Shown here: piece by piece, positions 8,501 to 16,200 of the stretch
Numbering within the stretch: position 1 is the first letter of the stretch
Layout of the letters: each line of letters begins with the position of its first letter
Assembly: GCA_966248875.1 (NCBI GenBank)
Contig: CBINBI010000011.1
Coordinates: 3,432-67,431 of the forward strand
Direction of reading: 5' to 3'
Length of the DNA: 64,000 nt
Source: Dokdonella_A sp966248875
GTDB lineage: Bacteria; Pseudomonadota; Gammaproteobacteria; Xanthomonadales; Rhodanobacteraceae
Program-made: the position numbers and the translations under genes
Notes under the pieces: generated by a model
The model's input: only the letters and a program-made list of their open reading frames with translations
The model's database searches: none
Told to the model about the DNA's origin: nothing

Positions 8501-9723
8501 CGCGTGACGAGCAGGCTTTCGCCGTTGCCGTCTCGGAGTCTCGAATTCAGCGCGGTGGCGCGCTCGAGCGTCAGCTGCGGTGCGACGTCGAAGCGCCAGC
8601 CGCGCGACATCTCTCCGGTGATGCGATCGCGCGCGAACCAGGCGTCGCCGGAGAAATCGAGCCACATCTCGCGATGCAGGGCGAGCCGGTTCTTCTCGTC
8701 CGGTGCGAGGCCGCGCGAGCGCTCCTCGACGGAAAGCTCGGCGCCGTCACCGAGCGCGAACGCCGGCAGCGTCTGCCAGTCGTCCGGAACGTCGGCCTGG
8801 CGCGGATCGACCTGCACGGCGCTTGCGGCCGAGGTGACGCGCTGGAGCGGCGCCGCTTCGTAGCTCCAGATCTCCTGCCGCGGCCAGGGCGCAGCGGGCA
8901 CGCGCGCGACGACTTTCGCGAGCGGCACCAGCGCGCGCGCCTCGATCGTCACGGACGTGGAGTCGGGCTGCACCTGCACGCGCAGGCGGCCGTCCACGTC
9001 GAGCCGGGCCGGCCAGTCTTCGCTGTCGAGGCTGAGCGGCTCGAATCCCGCCGGCAGTACGGGGCCGATCGTTTCCTCGCGCGGCCTGCCGGACGCGCTG
9101 ACACGGATCTCGGTCGTCAGCGTCGCGGGAATGCCGTCGGAGAGCTTGCGATAGACGTGCAGCTCGAGGCTGTCGGCTTCCGGCTCGGTCGCGACACCGC
9201 GGCCGAGCGTCAATGCATCCTGCACGCGCTGGAGCGGCGCGACCGGCCTGCCGTCGACCGTGAGCGCGATCAGCCCGACCGCAGGCGGCACGCGGAGCGT
9301 CTCCGGGCGCTCGTCCCACGGGATGCGTGCGCGGATCTCGTGAGTGCCGGCGGGAAGCCGCAGCGCGGGGCCTTCGTGATCGACGACCGGAGCGGGCTGC
9401 CCGTTCACCGTGACCTGCTGCGGCCAGTTGAACACGTCGCCCGGCAGCGGAACCCAGGACTCCACCTCGACGCGCCAGCGCTGCGCGATCGTGACGCCGC
9501 GCGCTTCGGCGTCGAGCGCGAGCGTGCCCGGCCAGGCGCAGAGGAAATCGTCGGGCGCGCTTGCATGGCTGCCCGCTAACAGCGGACAGGCGCGGAATTC
9601 CTGGTCGCGCAGCACCCACGCGCGCCAGGGTTCGAGCGGGGCCGGCACTTCGGGCGCCGCATCGGCGGCAGCGGCGGCGAGAGAGATCAGGAGCCAGGCA
9701 AGGCGATGTGGAAATCCGCGCAT
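5578..9723 (-). CDS. Very large predicted membrane/periplasmic protein, function unknown
   Basis: 1381 residues. A signal peptide (MRGFPHRLAWLLISLAAAAADA) leads into about 430 residues of beta-rich, Asp/Glu-containing periplasmic sequence. A first group of membrane helices follows (around residues 475-590, e.g. LLDVFIAAIVVLLAW), then a cytoplasmic or linker segment, two more helices near 670-740 (ALRVALVALLAVLIV, VASLGGVLAISLLAA), a second long beta-rich domain, and four helices at the C-terminus (e.g. WHWILLGIGFSTFSWVALVFVVVW). The two halves have the same order, beta-rich domain then helices, suggesting internal duplication or fusion. I do not recognise a family. It overlaps prmC by four bases and lies 93 bases downstream of the PycTM-like gene. 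Confidence 0.8.
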   Translation of the reverse strand: MRGFPHRLAWLLISLAAAAADAAPEVPAPLEPWRAWVLRDQEFRACPLLAGSHASAPDDFLCAWPGTLALDAEARGVTIAQRWRVEVESWVPLPGDVFNWPQQVTVNGQPAPVVDHEGPALRLPAGTHEIRARIPWDERPETLRVPPAVGLIALTVDGRPVAPLQRVQDALTLGRGVATEPEADSLELHVYRKLSDGIPATLTTEIRVSASGRPREETIGPVLPAGFEPLSLDSEDWPARLDVDGRLRVQVQPDSTSVTIEARALVPLAKVVARVPAAPWPRQEIWSYEAAPLQRVTSAASAVQVDPRQADVPDDWQTLPAFALGDGAELSVEERSRGLAPDEKNRLALHREMWLDFSGDAWFARDRITGEMSRGWRFDVAPQLTLERATALNSRLRDGNGESLLVTRGAAPGSTGVEWRTPAVDLTAGLRFAAARGAMPVTGWQDSFDRVTATLHLPSGYKLLGAPGADSAGGSWFSSWTLLDVFIAAIVVLLAWRLFGVAGAAAAAGYLVLGYQESGAPLWTLLAALAFGLIARALPAGRLSTAAVWVRRAALALLVLVALPFVAEQLRFALHPQLQGATPAYADMGLPRHRAPVQKSAEGDAMPQPLEEFEQVVAPPPPASAPLPESIGRDAEENTWPDTRQVSGANVRRTDIIGHYNQATVVQTGAGEPNWNLGERYVLGWSGPVLPNQTMRLVIAPPWLVRALRVALVALLAVLIVRLARGSLRMPPRAVASLGGVLAISLLAASAPVRAQAFPPEKLLDELHSRLLEAPKCVPACATLAHAAVVAHGDEIRVALEVHAASRVASPVPAGGDALTLRSVSVDGVRQDALARSKDEIYVALARGVHRVELAYAATADKVALRFPLRPMRVEFDGDGWQASGINESRLLTETLSLARSRETGSSASTTASQRFAPFVRVERDIMLGLDWSVSSTAQRLAPEEGGFTVSIPVLAGEHVTTSDVRTEGGEVIAAIADGESSVSWNSTLDKGDTLTLTAPALTDRAEVWHVTASPIWHVEASGVPVSADADTDRNDYRRFDFHPLPGETLTLRISRPEPAEGSTRAIDRAGLVLNAGQRASDAVLSLSMRASQGGEHVITLPAGAEVMNVTRNGETLNLRPRDGKLSLPLLPGSQTFQIRLREAVPVAFMTRTPAIALGVPAANIELWVDVPADRWLLAAFGPAQGPAVLYWSELAVMLLVAWALARTRRTPLKLWHWILLGIGFSTFSWVALVFVVVWLFALDWRARGASPASPVLFNLGQIGLALLTLIALFALAAAIPQGLLGSPDMHVEGYGSSAHALRWFADRSVDELPRAVAVSVPLWVYKLAMLAWALWLANAVVGWLRYGFSAWTRDGYWRALPRKSAVDIPAAAPPPPEARA

Positions 9724-9816
9724 GGGATGCCCTCATGAAGACGAGACGTCTCAGGTGATACGTAAACGCGCCGGCGAGTGCGCCATCGCTGCAACGGCGA
9801 CATGCGCGCGGCGGGG

Positions 9817-10368
9817 TTACGCCACGAACACGGTCCACGCCTGCTCGATGCAGGCGAGCACGAATCCAGCGAGGAAAAACAGATAGCTGTAGCGAAGATA
9901 GCGATACTTGCGGTGCGCGAGGTACCAGCCCATCGAATAGAGATCGTTCGCCATCGTCTCGTAGACCGAGCCGTCGGGCTTCATCGCCGCCGCGACCTCG
10001 CGCAGGAAGCGCTCGCGCGGCAGCTCGGCGAAGTGGCCGAAGAAGAGCAGGTTGAAATCCGACGGCAGCGTGCCCGCGCCGACGCGGAGCGAGCGGTGCT
10101 TGGGCAGCACGGCGAGGATCGCGAAGAACAGCGAGAGCAGCGTGAAGGCGGCCAGCGTCTGCACGGCGGGCCGGAGCGAAGGATCGGCGATGCGGCCGAG
10201 CGTCAGCGTCAGCACGATCGACGAGACCGTGATGATGATGTTGGCCTTGGTGTCCGCCATGCTCGACAGCGCGACGTGGTGCTGCTGCGCCGTGCGCAGC
10301 ATCGCGTCGCCTGTGTTGCGCTCGGGAATGCGCGAGAACGCGTCCGCTACCGAAGAAACCTCGTCCAT
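9817..10368 (-). CDS. PycTM-like (DUF5706) membrane protein
   Basis: 183 residues. The N-terminus holds HHVALSSMADTKANIIITVSS, closely matching the conserved DxKAN-I entry to the first helix of DUF5706, the transmembrane domain known as the effector PycTM of Pycsar antiphage systems. Helices are at about 42-60, 68-88 and 155-180; the segment between helices 2 and 3 is soluble and includes LPSDFNLLFFGHF. In Pycsar, PycTM disrupts the membrane when a cyclase makes cCMP or cUMP. No nucleotide cyclase, HD phosphohydrolase or CBASS gene is nearby, so a defence role is unproven and a housekeeping role is possible. The ATG at 10368 is the natural start. Confidence 0.7.
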   Translation of the reverse strand: MDEVSSVADAFSRIPERNTGDAMLRTAQQHHVALSSMADTKANIIITVSSIVLTLTLGRIADPSLRPAVQTLAAFTLLSLFFAILAVLPKHRSLRVGAGTLPSDFNLLFFGHFAELPRERFLREVAAAMKPDGSVYETMANDLYSMGWYLAHRKYRYLRYSYLFFLAGFVLACIEQAWTVFVA

Positions 10369-10489
10369 CGCCTTGCCCCTGCTGCCCGCGTGCGCACCAC
10401 ATGGTAGCCGACGGTCGGGGCTCGTGGGCCGGCTTCGGAGGCCGCTCGTGGCGAGGGCTCGGCTCCGCGTCGTTGCGAGCGAATTTTGC

Positions 10490-13210
10490 TCAGGGACCGC
10501 CCGACGGCGATGCGCCCGGCTGGCGCTGCTCGATCCACGCCGCGAGCGCGCGGCGGCCGATGTGCTCGCGCAACGAGGCGCACTGACGGATGCCTTCGAG
10601 CGTCTGGCCCAGCCCGCGCTCCCCGCCGACGAGATCGTTGATGCGCGGCGCGAAGAACGACGAGAGCTCGTCGGCCTCGGCCGCGCTGCAGCGGCCGTCG
10701 GCGAAAGTCTTCGGCATCTGCCCCAGACGGAACGCGGGCTGGCGTGCGCGATAGGCCTCGTAGTGCGCCTGCAGCCAATGCCAGGCGGCCTTGCGGTTTT
10801 CGGGCTCGTCCATCACGGTTTCATAGAGGCTGGACATTTCGCCGATCTGCACAGCGGGGTCGAGCCCGTAGTCCAGCGCTTTCGCCGTCAGCGCGGGCTC
10901 TCGCGTCGCGCCGAGTGCCGCCAGCAGCGCGTAACGCTGCGCCGTGTCGCGGTTGACCGTGAATGCCTTCTGCACCGCGGCGAACGCCGGCGCGCCGCCG
11001 TCCTGCACGGCGACCTTGAGCGCCGTGCGCAGCAGGTCCGGATCGGCACGAGAAAGATCGGCCTCGCCGCTGCCGTCGAGCCCGAGCGCGGCGCGGCCCT
11101 GGCGGGCGAGTTCGGCGCGCGCATGCGGATCGCGCACCACCAGGGCGAGGAAGTCGGCGAGGCGCGCGCGCAGCGCAATCGTCGTGCTCGCGTCGCCCAC
11201 CGTGCGCCGGTAACCGAGCTTGGCGACACGCGGGCCGTATAGCGAGACGGCGTACGCATCGAGCACGCTGCGTGCGCGCTCGTCCGCGAGGTGCTCGCGG
11301 ATCCACTCGAACGGCGCGAACAGCGCGGTCGCAACCTGCGGAACATCGGATCCGGCGAGCGCCGGCATCGCGTCGAGCACGGTCGCCGGAGTCGCATCGC
11401 CGCGCAGGAACGCGCTGTTCAAGGCGTCGGCATAGACGATCTGTTCCGGCGCGGAGAGGCGCGGGACGGCGCCTGCCAGCTTGGAGAGGTCCGCCGCTGC
11501 CATGTCGAAGCGGTAGTAGCCGCGCGCCTGCGAGTTCGGCAGGTACCAGTCCGGACAGCCGCCGTCGACCGTGAACGTCTGCACCGGCTCGTCGAGCAGG
11601 AAGCATTGCGTGTCCGGTGCCTCGCCGTGGCCGAGACGCGCGCACACGGGAGCGCCCCAGCGCGGCTCGCCCTCGCCGAGCACACCCCAGGGCAGATAAC
11701 GCGACTGGCGCAGCGTCAGCGAAGCCTTGCCCTGCTCGCAGGCGAGCTCGGTACGCACGAGCGGAATGCCGGGCTGATCGAGGAAGCTCCGCATCGACTT
11801 CGCGAAGACCTCGCCCTTGCCGCTGGCCCTGGCGAGCGAGGCGATCAGGTCGTCCGAGCTGCCGCTGCCGAAGGCGTGGCTCGCGAGATACGCGCGCATG
11901 CCCTTGCGGAACGTCGCCTCGCCCACCCAGGTCTCGAACATCGCGAGCACGCTCGCGCCTTTCTGGTACGTAATGCTGTCGAACGCGGTCTCGATGTCGC
12001 CGTGGCTCGCGATCGGCTGGCGCACCTTGCGCGCGGTCAGCAGGCTGTCGTTCTTCATTGCGCCGAGCCGCGCCTCGAGCGATTCGAGGTCAGCGAAATA
12101 CTCGGGCTTGAGCGCGGCGGTGAGCTTGCGCTGCGCCCAGGTCGCGTAGGCCTCGTTGAGCCAGATGTCGTCCCACCACGGCACGGTGACGAGATCGCCG
12201 TACCACTGGTGCGCGATCTCGTGCGCGTTGACGTTGAACACCATGCGGTAGCGCTCGGCCGACGAGTGCTCGTCGAGCAGCAGCAGCGCGTCGCGATAGA
12301 CGATGAGGCCCGCGTTCTCCATGGCGCCGGCAGAGAAGTCCGGCGCGCCGAGGAGGTCGAGCTTGTCGAACGGATACGGCTGCGCGGTGTAGTCCTCGAA
12401 GAACTTCACCACGGCCGGCGTCTCGCGGAGGATCCACGCGAGCTGTGCGCCCTTGCCGCGCGGAGCGAGCCCGCGCAGCGGGACCGGGTGCGTGCGCACG
12501 GCATTCGGCGGAATCGGCGGCGCATCGACGACGTCCCACGGCCCGACCGCGAACGCGACGAGATACGTCGGCAGCGGCTTCGTCGTCGCGAAATGGAGCG
12601 TCTCCCAGGCACCGTCAGCCGATTGCGTGCGGCTGGCTTCACGCGTGTTGGCGACCGCGACCTGGCCGGCGGGCACAGTCAGCGCGATGTCGAACGGCGT
12701 CTTGAAGCGGGGCTCGTCGAAGCCGGGGAACGCTCGGCGCGCGCTGATCGGCTCCATTTGCGTGACCGCATACGCATCGTCGCCGACCTTGACCTTGTAG
12801 AGCCCTTCGAGCTGGCCGTTGAAGGGGGCGGTGTACGCGAATGCGAGCTCGATGTCCTGCGCCTTCAGTGTGCGGCCGAAGCGCACTTCGAGCACGCCGA
12901 CGTCAGCGTGGTCGATCGTCTCGGGCTCTAACGTCGCGCCGTTCGCGGCAGCGACGCTCGCCTTCGTGATGTCGAGCTGCTGGGCGTGCAGCCAGAGGCG
13001 GTCCGCCGGCCTTGCGAGCTTGACGCGGATGCGCGTCTCGCCGCTGAAGCGGTCCTTGCGCGGATCGACGGTGAAATGGAGTGCGTAATGCTGCGGAACC
13101 GCATCGGCCGGCAGCTTGCCCGCAGGCACGCCGCCGCCGGCGGCCGCAGCGGAGGCGTCCGCCGCGAGCCAGAAAAACGCAACGAGAACCGCCTGCCGGA
13201 AAAAGCGCAT
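10490..13210 (-). CDS. M1-family zinc aminopeptidase, exported
   Basis: 906 residues from the chosen ATG. The substrate-anchoring motif GAMEN is at about 295-299, the zinc motif HEIAH at about 330-334, and the third ligand in NEAYA follows at the standard spacing, all as in ERAP/PepN-type enzymes that remove N-terminal residues from peptides. The C-terminal half is the helical ERAP1-like domain. An N-terminal signal peptide (MRFFRQAVLVAFFWLAADASA) predicts a periplasmic or secreted location. An upstream in-frame ATG at 13267 would add 19 residues; 13210 is preferred because GAAG lies 8 bases ahead and the signal peptide begins there. The two preceding codons ATG-ACA give another possible start. 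Confidence 0.93.
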   Translation of the reverse strand: MRFFRQAVLVAFFWLAADASAAAAGGGVPAGKLPADAVPQHYALHFTVDPRKDRFSGETRIRVKLARPADRLWLHAQQLDITKASVAAANGATLEPETIDHADVGVLEVRFGRTLKAQDIELAFAYTAPFNGQLEGLYKVKVGDDAYAVTQMEPISARRAFPGFDEPRFKTPFDIALTVPAGQVAVANTREASRTQSADGAWETLHFATTKPLPTYLVAFAVGPWDVVDAPPIPPNAVRTHPVPLRGLAPRGKGAQLAWILRETPAVVKFFEDYTAQPYPFDKLDLLGAPDFSAGAMENAGLIVYRDALLLLDEHSSAERYRMVFNVNAHEIAHQWYGDLVTVPWWDDIWLNEAYATWAQRKLTAALKPEYFADLESLEARLGAMKNDSLLTARKVRQPIASHGDIETAFDSITYQKGASVLAMFETWVGEATFRKGMRAYLASHAFGSGSSDDLIASLARASGKGEVFAKSMRSFLDQPGIPLVRTELACEQGKASLTLRQSRYLPWGVLGEGEPRWGAPVCARLGHGEAPDTQCFLLDEPVQTFTVDGGCPDWYLPNSQARGYYRFDMAAADLSKLAGAVPRLSAPEQIVYADALNSAFLRGDATPATVLDAMPALAGSDVPQVATALFAPFEWIREHLADERARSVLDAYAVSLYGPRVAKLGYRRTVGDASTTIALRARLADFLALVVRDPHARAELARQGRAALGLDGSGEADLSRADPDLLRTALKVAVQDGGAPAFAAVQKAFTVNRDTAQRYALLAALGATREPALTAKALDYGLDPAVQIGEMSSLYETVMDEPENRKAAWHWLQAHYEAYRARQPAFRLGQMPKTFADGRCSAAEADELSSFFAPRINDLVGGERGLGQTLEGIRQCASLREHIGRRALAAWIEQRQPGASPSGGP

Positions 13211-13350
13211 TGTCATGTCTTCGAAGGGGATTCCGGCAGGACACCACAGCGCGGCGCGGCGCGGCATGGCCGATAAGTCATGCGGCAGTGCGCCGGCCTC
13301 AGCCGAGGGCGGTAGCGGCCGGCGTCACGTTGCTGCGTGTCGCGAGCCTA

Positions 13351-13911
13351 TCAGGCCGCTTCGGCGACGGACGGAGCCGCCGCCTCGGCCTGCTCGATCG
13401 TCACTGCGACGCCGTGAATGACGGCCGCGATGCGGACGGCGCTCTGTATCGCCTGCGCGGACACCTCGTGCTTGCGCAGCGTCTTTTCGTGCGATGCGAG
13501 GCACTTGCCGCAGCCATTGATCGCCGACACTGCGAGCGAGGCCAGCTCGAAATCGATTTTCGAGCAGCCCGGATTGGCCATGACGTTCATGCGCAGGCCG
13601 GCGCGCATCGTCTGGTATTCCGATTCCTCGACGAGATGCGTGAAGCGATAGTAGATGTTGTTCATCGCCATGATCGCCGCTGCCGCGCGCGCGCCGTCCA
13701 GCTCGGCGGGCGTGAGCACCGCGCCGGCCTGGACCGCCACGGCTTGCGTCAACGGCTGATGCCGCGCCGCGATCGCGCTCGCCAGCGCGACGATGGCGAT
13801 CTGTTTCGGCGAAAGTCCCGGTGCGCCGCTTTCGCTCAGCACCGAGTCGAGATTGAGGCGCAGATCCTTCGCGTAATCGGGAATGCGCGCCTTGATGGCT
13901 TCGAGATTCAT
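13351..13911 (-). CDS. ahpD: Alkyl hydroperoxidase AhpD
   Basis: 186 residues, normal for AhpD. The thiol pair Cys134-Gly-Lys-Cys137 followed by His141 in NGCGKCLASHEKTLRKH is the AhpD/carboxymuconolactone-decarboxylase-like active site. It reduces AhpC and organic peroxides. The ATG at 13911 starts the canonical MNLEAIKARIPDYAKDL and is preceded by AGGAG (plus 13919-13923). A longer frame extends upstream but runs through a terminator and has no family similarity. Its position downstream of ahpC and next to oxyR supports a peroxide-stress role. Confidence 0.95.
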   Translation of the reverse strand: MNLEAIKARIPDYAKDLRLNLDSVLSESGAPGLSPKQIAIVALASAIAARHQPLTQAVAVQAGAVLTPAELDGARAAAAIMAMNNIYYRFTHLVEESEYQTMRAGLRMNVMANPGCSKIDFELASLAVSAINGCGKCLASHEKTLRKHEVSAQAIQSAVRIAAVIHGVAVTIEQAEAAAPSVAEAA

Positions 13912-13924
13912 ACGGCAACTCCTG

Positions 13925-13956
13925 AAAAAAAGGCCCGGCCAGCGAAGACCGGGCCT
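13925..13956 (-). terminator. Terminator immediately before the ahpD ribosome-binding site
   Basis: An 8-bp stem, AGGCCCGG at 13931-13938 with CCGGGCCT at 13949-13956, encloses a 10-nt loop and on the minus strand is followed by seven U (13931-13925). The U-tract ends one base before the AGGAG that serves ahpD. There is no room for a promoter between them, so any ahpD mRNA from upstream must read through this hairpin. Confidence 0.85.
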
Positions 13957-14294
13957 ATCTCGTGCTGTTGTCGAAAATCGCGGCACGGATGCCGCTCTGT
14001 TCCTTGCGGGCCCGCGGAGAGCCCGCACCTATTAGAGGTGGCCGGCGACTGCGGGGGTCGCCGGCCGGGGCGACATCGTTGGGGAGGGGAGGAGATCGAT
14101 GCCGCCCGAAACGTGGAGCGCCGCCTTCGCGCCGCTCCAGGGGAGCCTTGAGACCTCAATGGGGACGACGCAAGGAATTGCAACTCCTCGCAGCGGCCCG
14201 ATTCCGGCGTGTGACGCAAGTCCCGAGTCGCCTCCCGACGGGAGAAGCTAAAGCGGCGCGCCGCTCCCGCGGAAGCAGCGCGCCGTCTCCGGCA
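13957..14294 (-). other. Structured gene-free leader between ahpC and ahpD
   Basis: This 338-base stretch has no plausible gene but at least six stable hairpins on the minus strand. In transcription order these include CGGCGCGC/GCGCGCCG just after ahpC, GGAGCG/CGCTCC, a perfect 10-bp GGCCGGCGAC stem (14040-14066), TGCGGGC/GCCCGCA (14005-14027) and GCGGCA-UCCG-UGCCGC (13980-13995), ending at the terminator above. It may be an attenuator, riboswitch-like leader, or an independent sRNA ending at the terminator. The plus strand is GGA-rich at 14070-14165 but has no terminator, so the minus-strand reading is preferred. Confidence 0.45.
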
Positions 14295-14837
14295 TCACGC
14301 CGCCTTCAGCACCTCGTCGCCCTTGTTCCAGTTGCACGGACAGAGCTCGTCGGTCTGCAACGCATCGAGCACGCGCAGGACTTCCTGCGGGTTACGGCCG
14401 ACGCTGCCGTCCGTGACGTAGGCGAAGCGGATCACGCCGTCCGGGTCGACCAGGAACGTCGCGCGCTTGGCAACGCCCTCTTCCTCATCGAGGATGCCGA
14501 GCGCGCTCGACAGGCGCTTGGCCGTGTCGGCGAGCATCGGGAACGGCAGGTTCCTGAGGTCCTTGTGATCGCGGCGCCAGGCAAGGTGCACGAACTCGGT
14601 GTCCGTCGATGCTGCCAGCACCTGGCAGTCACGATCGGCGAACTGCGCGTTGAGGTCCGCGAAGCCCTTGATCTCGGTCGGGCAGACGAACGTGAAATCC
14701 TTCGGGTAGAAGAACACGAGCGTCCACTTGCCCTTGTACGTGTCGTTGTCGATGTCGGCGAACGCGGTATCAAGATTGTCGATACCCACGGTCGCCTTGA
14801 GCTTGAATTGGGGGAACTTGTCGCCGACAGTCAGCAT
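14295..14837 (-). CDS. ahpC: Peroxiredoxin AhpC (alkyl hydroperoxide reductase C)
   Basis: 180 residues, a 2-Cys peroxiredoxin. The peroxidatic Cys52 is in FVCPTE with the conserved upstream FYPKDFTF, and the resolving Cys166 is in ELCPCNW near the C-terminus. It reduces hydrogen peroxide and alkyl peroxides in the cytoplasm. No ahpF reductase is visible; AhpD encoded immediately downstream is the likely electron donor, as in AhpC-AhpD pairs. It is divergent from oxyR across a 206-base regulatory region with a dyad typical of OxyR control. Confidence 0.95.
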   Translation of the reverse strand: MLTVGDKFPQFKLKATVGIDNLDTAFADIDNDTYKGKWTLVFFYPKDFTFVCPTEIKGFADLNAQFADRDCQVLAASTDTEFVHLAWRRDHKDLRNLPFPMLADTAKRLSSALGILDEEEGVAKRATFLVDPDGVIRFAYVTDGSVGRNPQEVLRVLDALQTDELCPCNWNKGDEVLKAA

Positions 14838-14938
14838 GGTGTGTCGCTCCAGAGTCGAGTGGATGAAAAGGGGCTAAGGGTTGCGCCGCGACCTCGCGAG
14901 GCTGCAGCGCCACGATCAGGAAGATAGGGCCCGCCTTC

Positions 14939-14975
14939 CTATCGTTCAAATCGATTGTTAGAATCAATTCGATAG
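14939..14975. promoter_or_regulatory. Candidate OxyR operator between ahpC and oxyR
   Basis: In the shared ahpC/oxyR upstream region an AT-rich patch carries an extended dyad: CTATCG at 14939-14944 mirrored by CGATAG at 14970-14975, with ATCGATTG and AATCAAT-like half-sites between at about 11-base spacing. This resembles the multi-half-site OxyR recognition pattern (ATAG elements separated by seven bases). It lies 102 bases upstream of the ahpC start and 69 bases upstream of the oxyR start. Exact boundaries are inferred. Confidence 0.5.
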
Positions 14976-15043
14976 TCAATGTGAATCGGGCGGCCCGATC
15001 CGCCCGCAGCGGCGAAGCATCGCCGTGCATCCGCGGAGCCCCG

Positions 15044-16045
15044 ATGAATCTGCGCGATCTTCGATATCTGGTTGCCCTCGCCGAACACAAGCACTTCGGC
15101 CGCGCGGCGGCGGCGAGCTTCGTCAGCCAGCCGACGCTGTCGACGCAGATCAGGAAGCTCGAGGAAGAGCTCGGTGTCCCGCTCGTCGAGCGCACCCCGC
15201 GCAAGGTGCTGCTGACCGAGGTCGGGCACGAGATCGCGCAGCGTGCCCGCGAGGTGCTGAACGAAGTCGAGCAGATCCGGCAGATCGCACGGCGCACGAA
15301 GGATCCGGAGTCCGGCACGGTCCGGCTCGGCATCTTTCCGACGCTCGGGCCGTATCTCCTGCCGCACGTGATTCCGCGCATCCGCGAGCGCTTTCCGCGG
15401 CTCGAGCTGCTGCTCGTCGAGGAAAAGACCGAGACGGTGCTGCGGCAGCTCCGCGAAGGCCGACTCGATGCCGGCGTGCTCGCGCTGCCGATCCACGATG
15501 ATCAGCTGCACCAGGAGTTCCTGTTCGAGGAGCCGTTCCTGCTGGCGGTGCCCGAGCACCACAAGCTCGCCGCGCGCAAGCAGCTCAAGCTCGACGATCT
15601 TGCGGACCAGAGCCTTCTGCTGCTCGAGGAAGGCCACTGCCTGCGCGACCAGGCGCTCGAGGTCTGCCAGCTCTCCGGCGCGGCCGAGAAGAGCGGATTC
15701 CGCGCGACCAGCCTGGAGACGCTGCGCCAGATGGTTGCCGCGAACGTCGGCGTCACACTGCTGCCGACGCTGGCGGTGAAGCCGCCGGTCGCGCAGTCGG
15801 CCGACATTCACCTGATCGAGTTCCGCGGCCATGCGCCGAGCCGCCGCATCGCGATGGTCTGGCGCAAGAGCTCGGCCATGGCCTCGTTTCTGAAGCGGCT
15901 CGCGCAGTTGTTCGTGCTGCCGCGCGAGCTGCTCGATCCGCACTCGGCGTGCAGCGCGAACGGCCATGGCGCGCGGCTGCGCCCGTCGGCCGGCGCGAAC
16001 GGCAGGGACGCGAAAAAACGCAGGCCGGCTGCCGGCAACCGTTGA
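15044..16045 (+). CDS. oxyR: Peroxide-sensing LysR regulator OxyR
   Basis: 333 residues. The N-terminal LysR winged helix begins MNLRDLRYLVALAEHKHFG, and the regulatory domain contains Cys199 and Cys208 in EGHCLRDQALEVC, numbered exactly as the redox pair of E. coli OxyR. Oxidation of these cysteines activates peroxide-defence genes. The start at 15044 is chosen over an in-frame upstream start at 14981 because OxyR proteins begin with this MNxRDL sequence. Its basic C-terminal tail of about 30 residues (GHGARLRP...) is longer than in E. coli. It faces ahpC and precedes a rubrerythrin gene. Confidence 0.96.
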   Translation: MNLRDLRYLVALAEHKHFGRAAAASFVSQPTLSTQIRKLEEELGVPLVERTPRKVLLTEVGHEIAQRAREVLNEVEQIRQIARRTKDPESGTVRLGIFPTLGPYLLPHVIPRIRERFPRLELLLVEEKTETVLRQLREGRLDAGVLALPIHDDQLHQEFLFEEPFLLAVPEHHKLAARKQLKLDDLADQSLLLLEEGHCLRDQALEVCQLSGAAEKSGFRATSLETLRQMVAANVGVTLLPTLAVKPPVAQSADIHLIEFRGHAPSRRIAMVWRKSSAMASFLKRLAQLFVLPRELLDPHSACSANGHGARLRPSAGANGRDAKKRRPAAGNR

Positions 16046-16200
16046 TCGCACGCGTTCCGCTGCCGCGCGCCGTGCGATAGACGCCGCGCATCGAACCCAT
16101 CGCATCTATCAATTTCAATCGCGGCGGACGGGGCGGTACGCTGCGCTCAAGCCGCGCTGTGCCGCGGCGCCATCTCCAGCCACAAGCCACGAGGTGTCAC

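Noticed and set aside
5473..9579. A 1368-codon open frame on the plus strand opposite the large membrane protein
   Set aside because: Composition is dominated by Arg and Gln, with no signal peptide or motif, and the minus strand encodes a protein with a signal peptide and membrane helices coupled to prmC.
9817..10368. A complete Pycsar antiphage operon
   Set aside because: Only the PycTM-like part is present; no uridylate or cytidylate cyclase is nearby, so a complete system is not supported.
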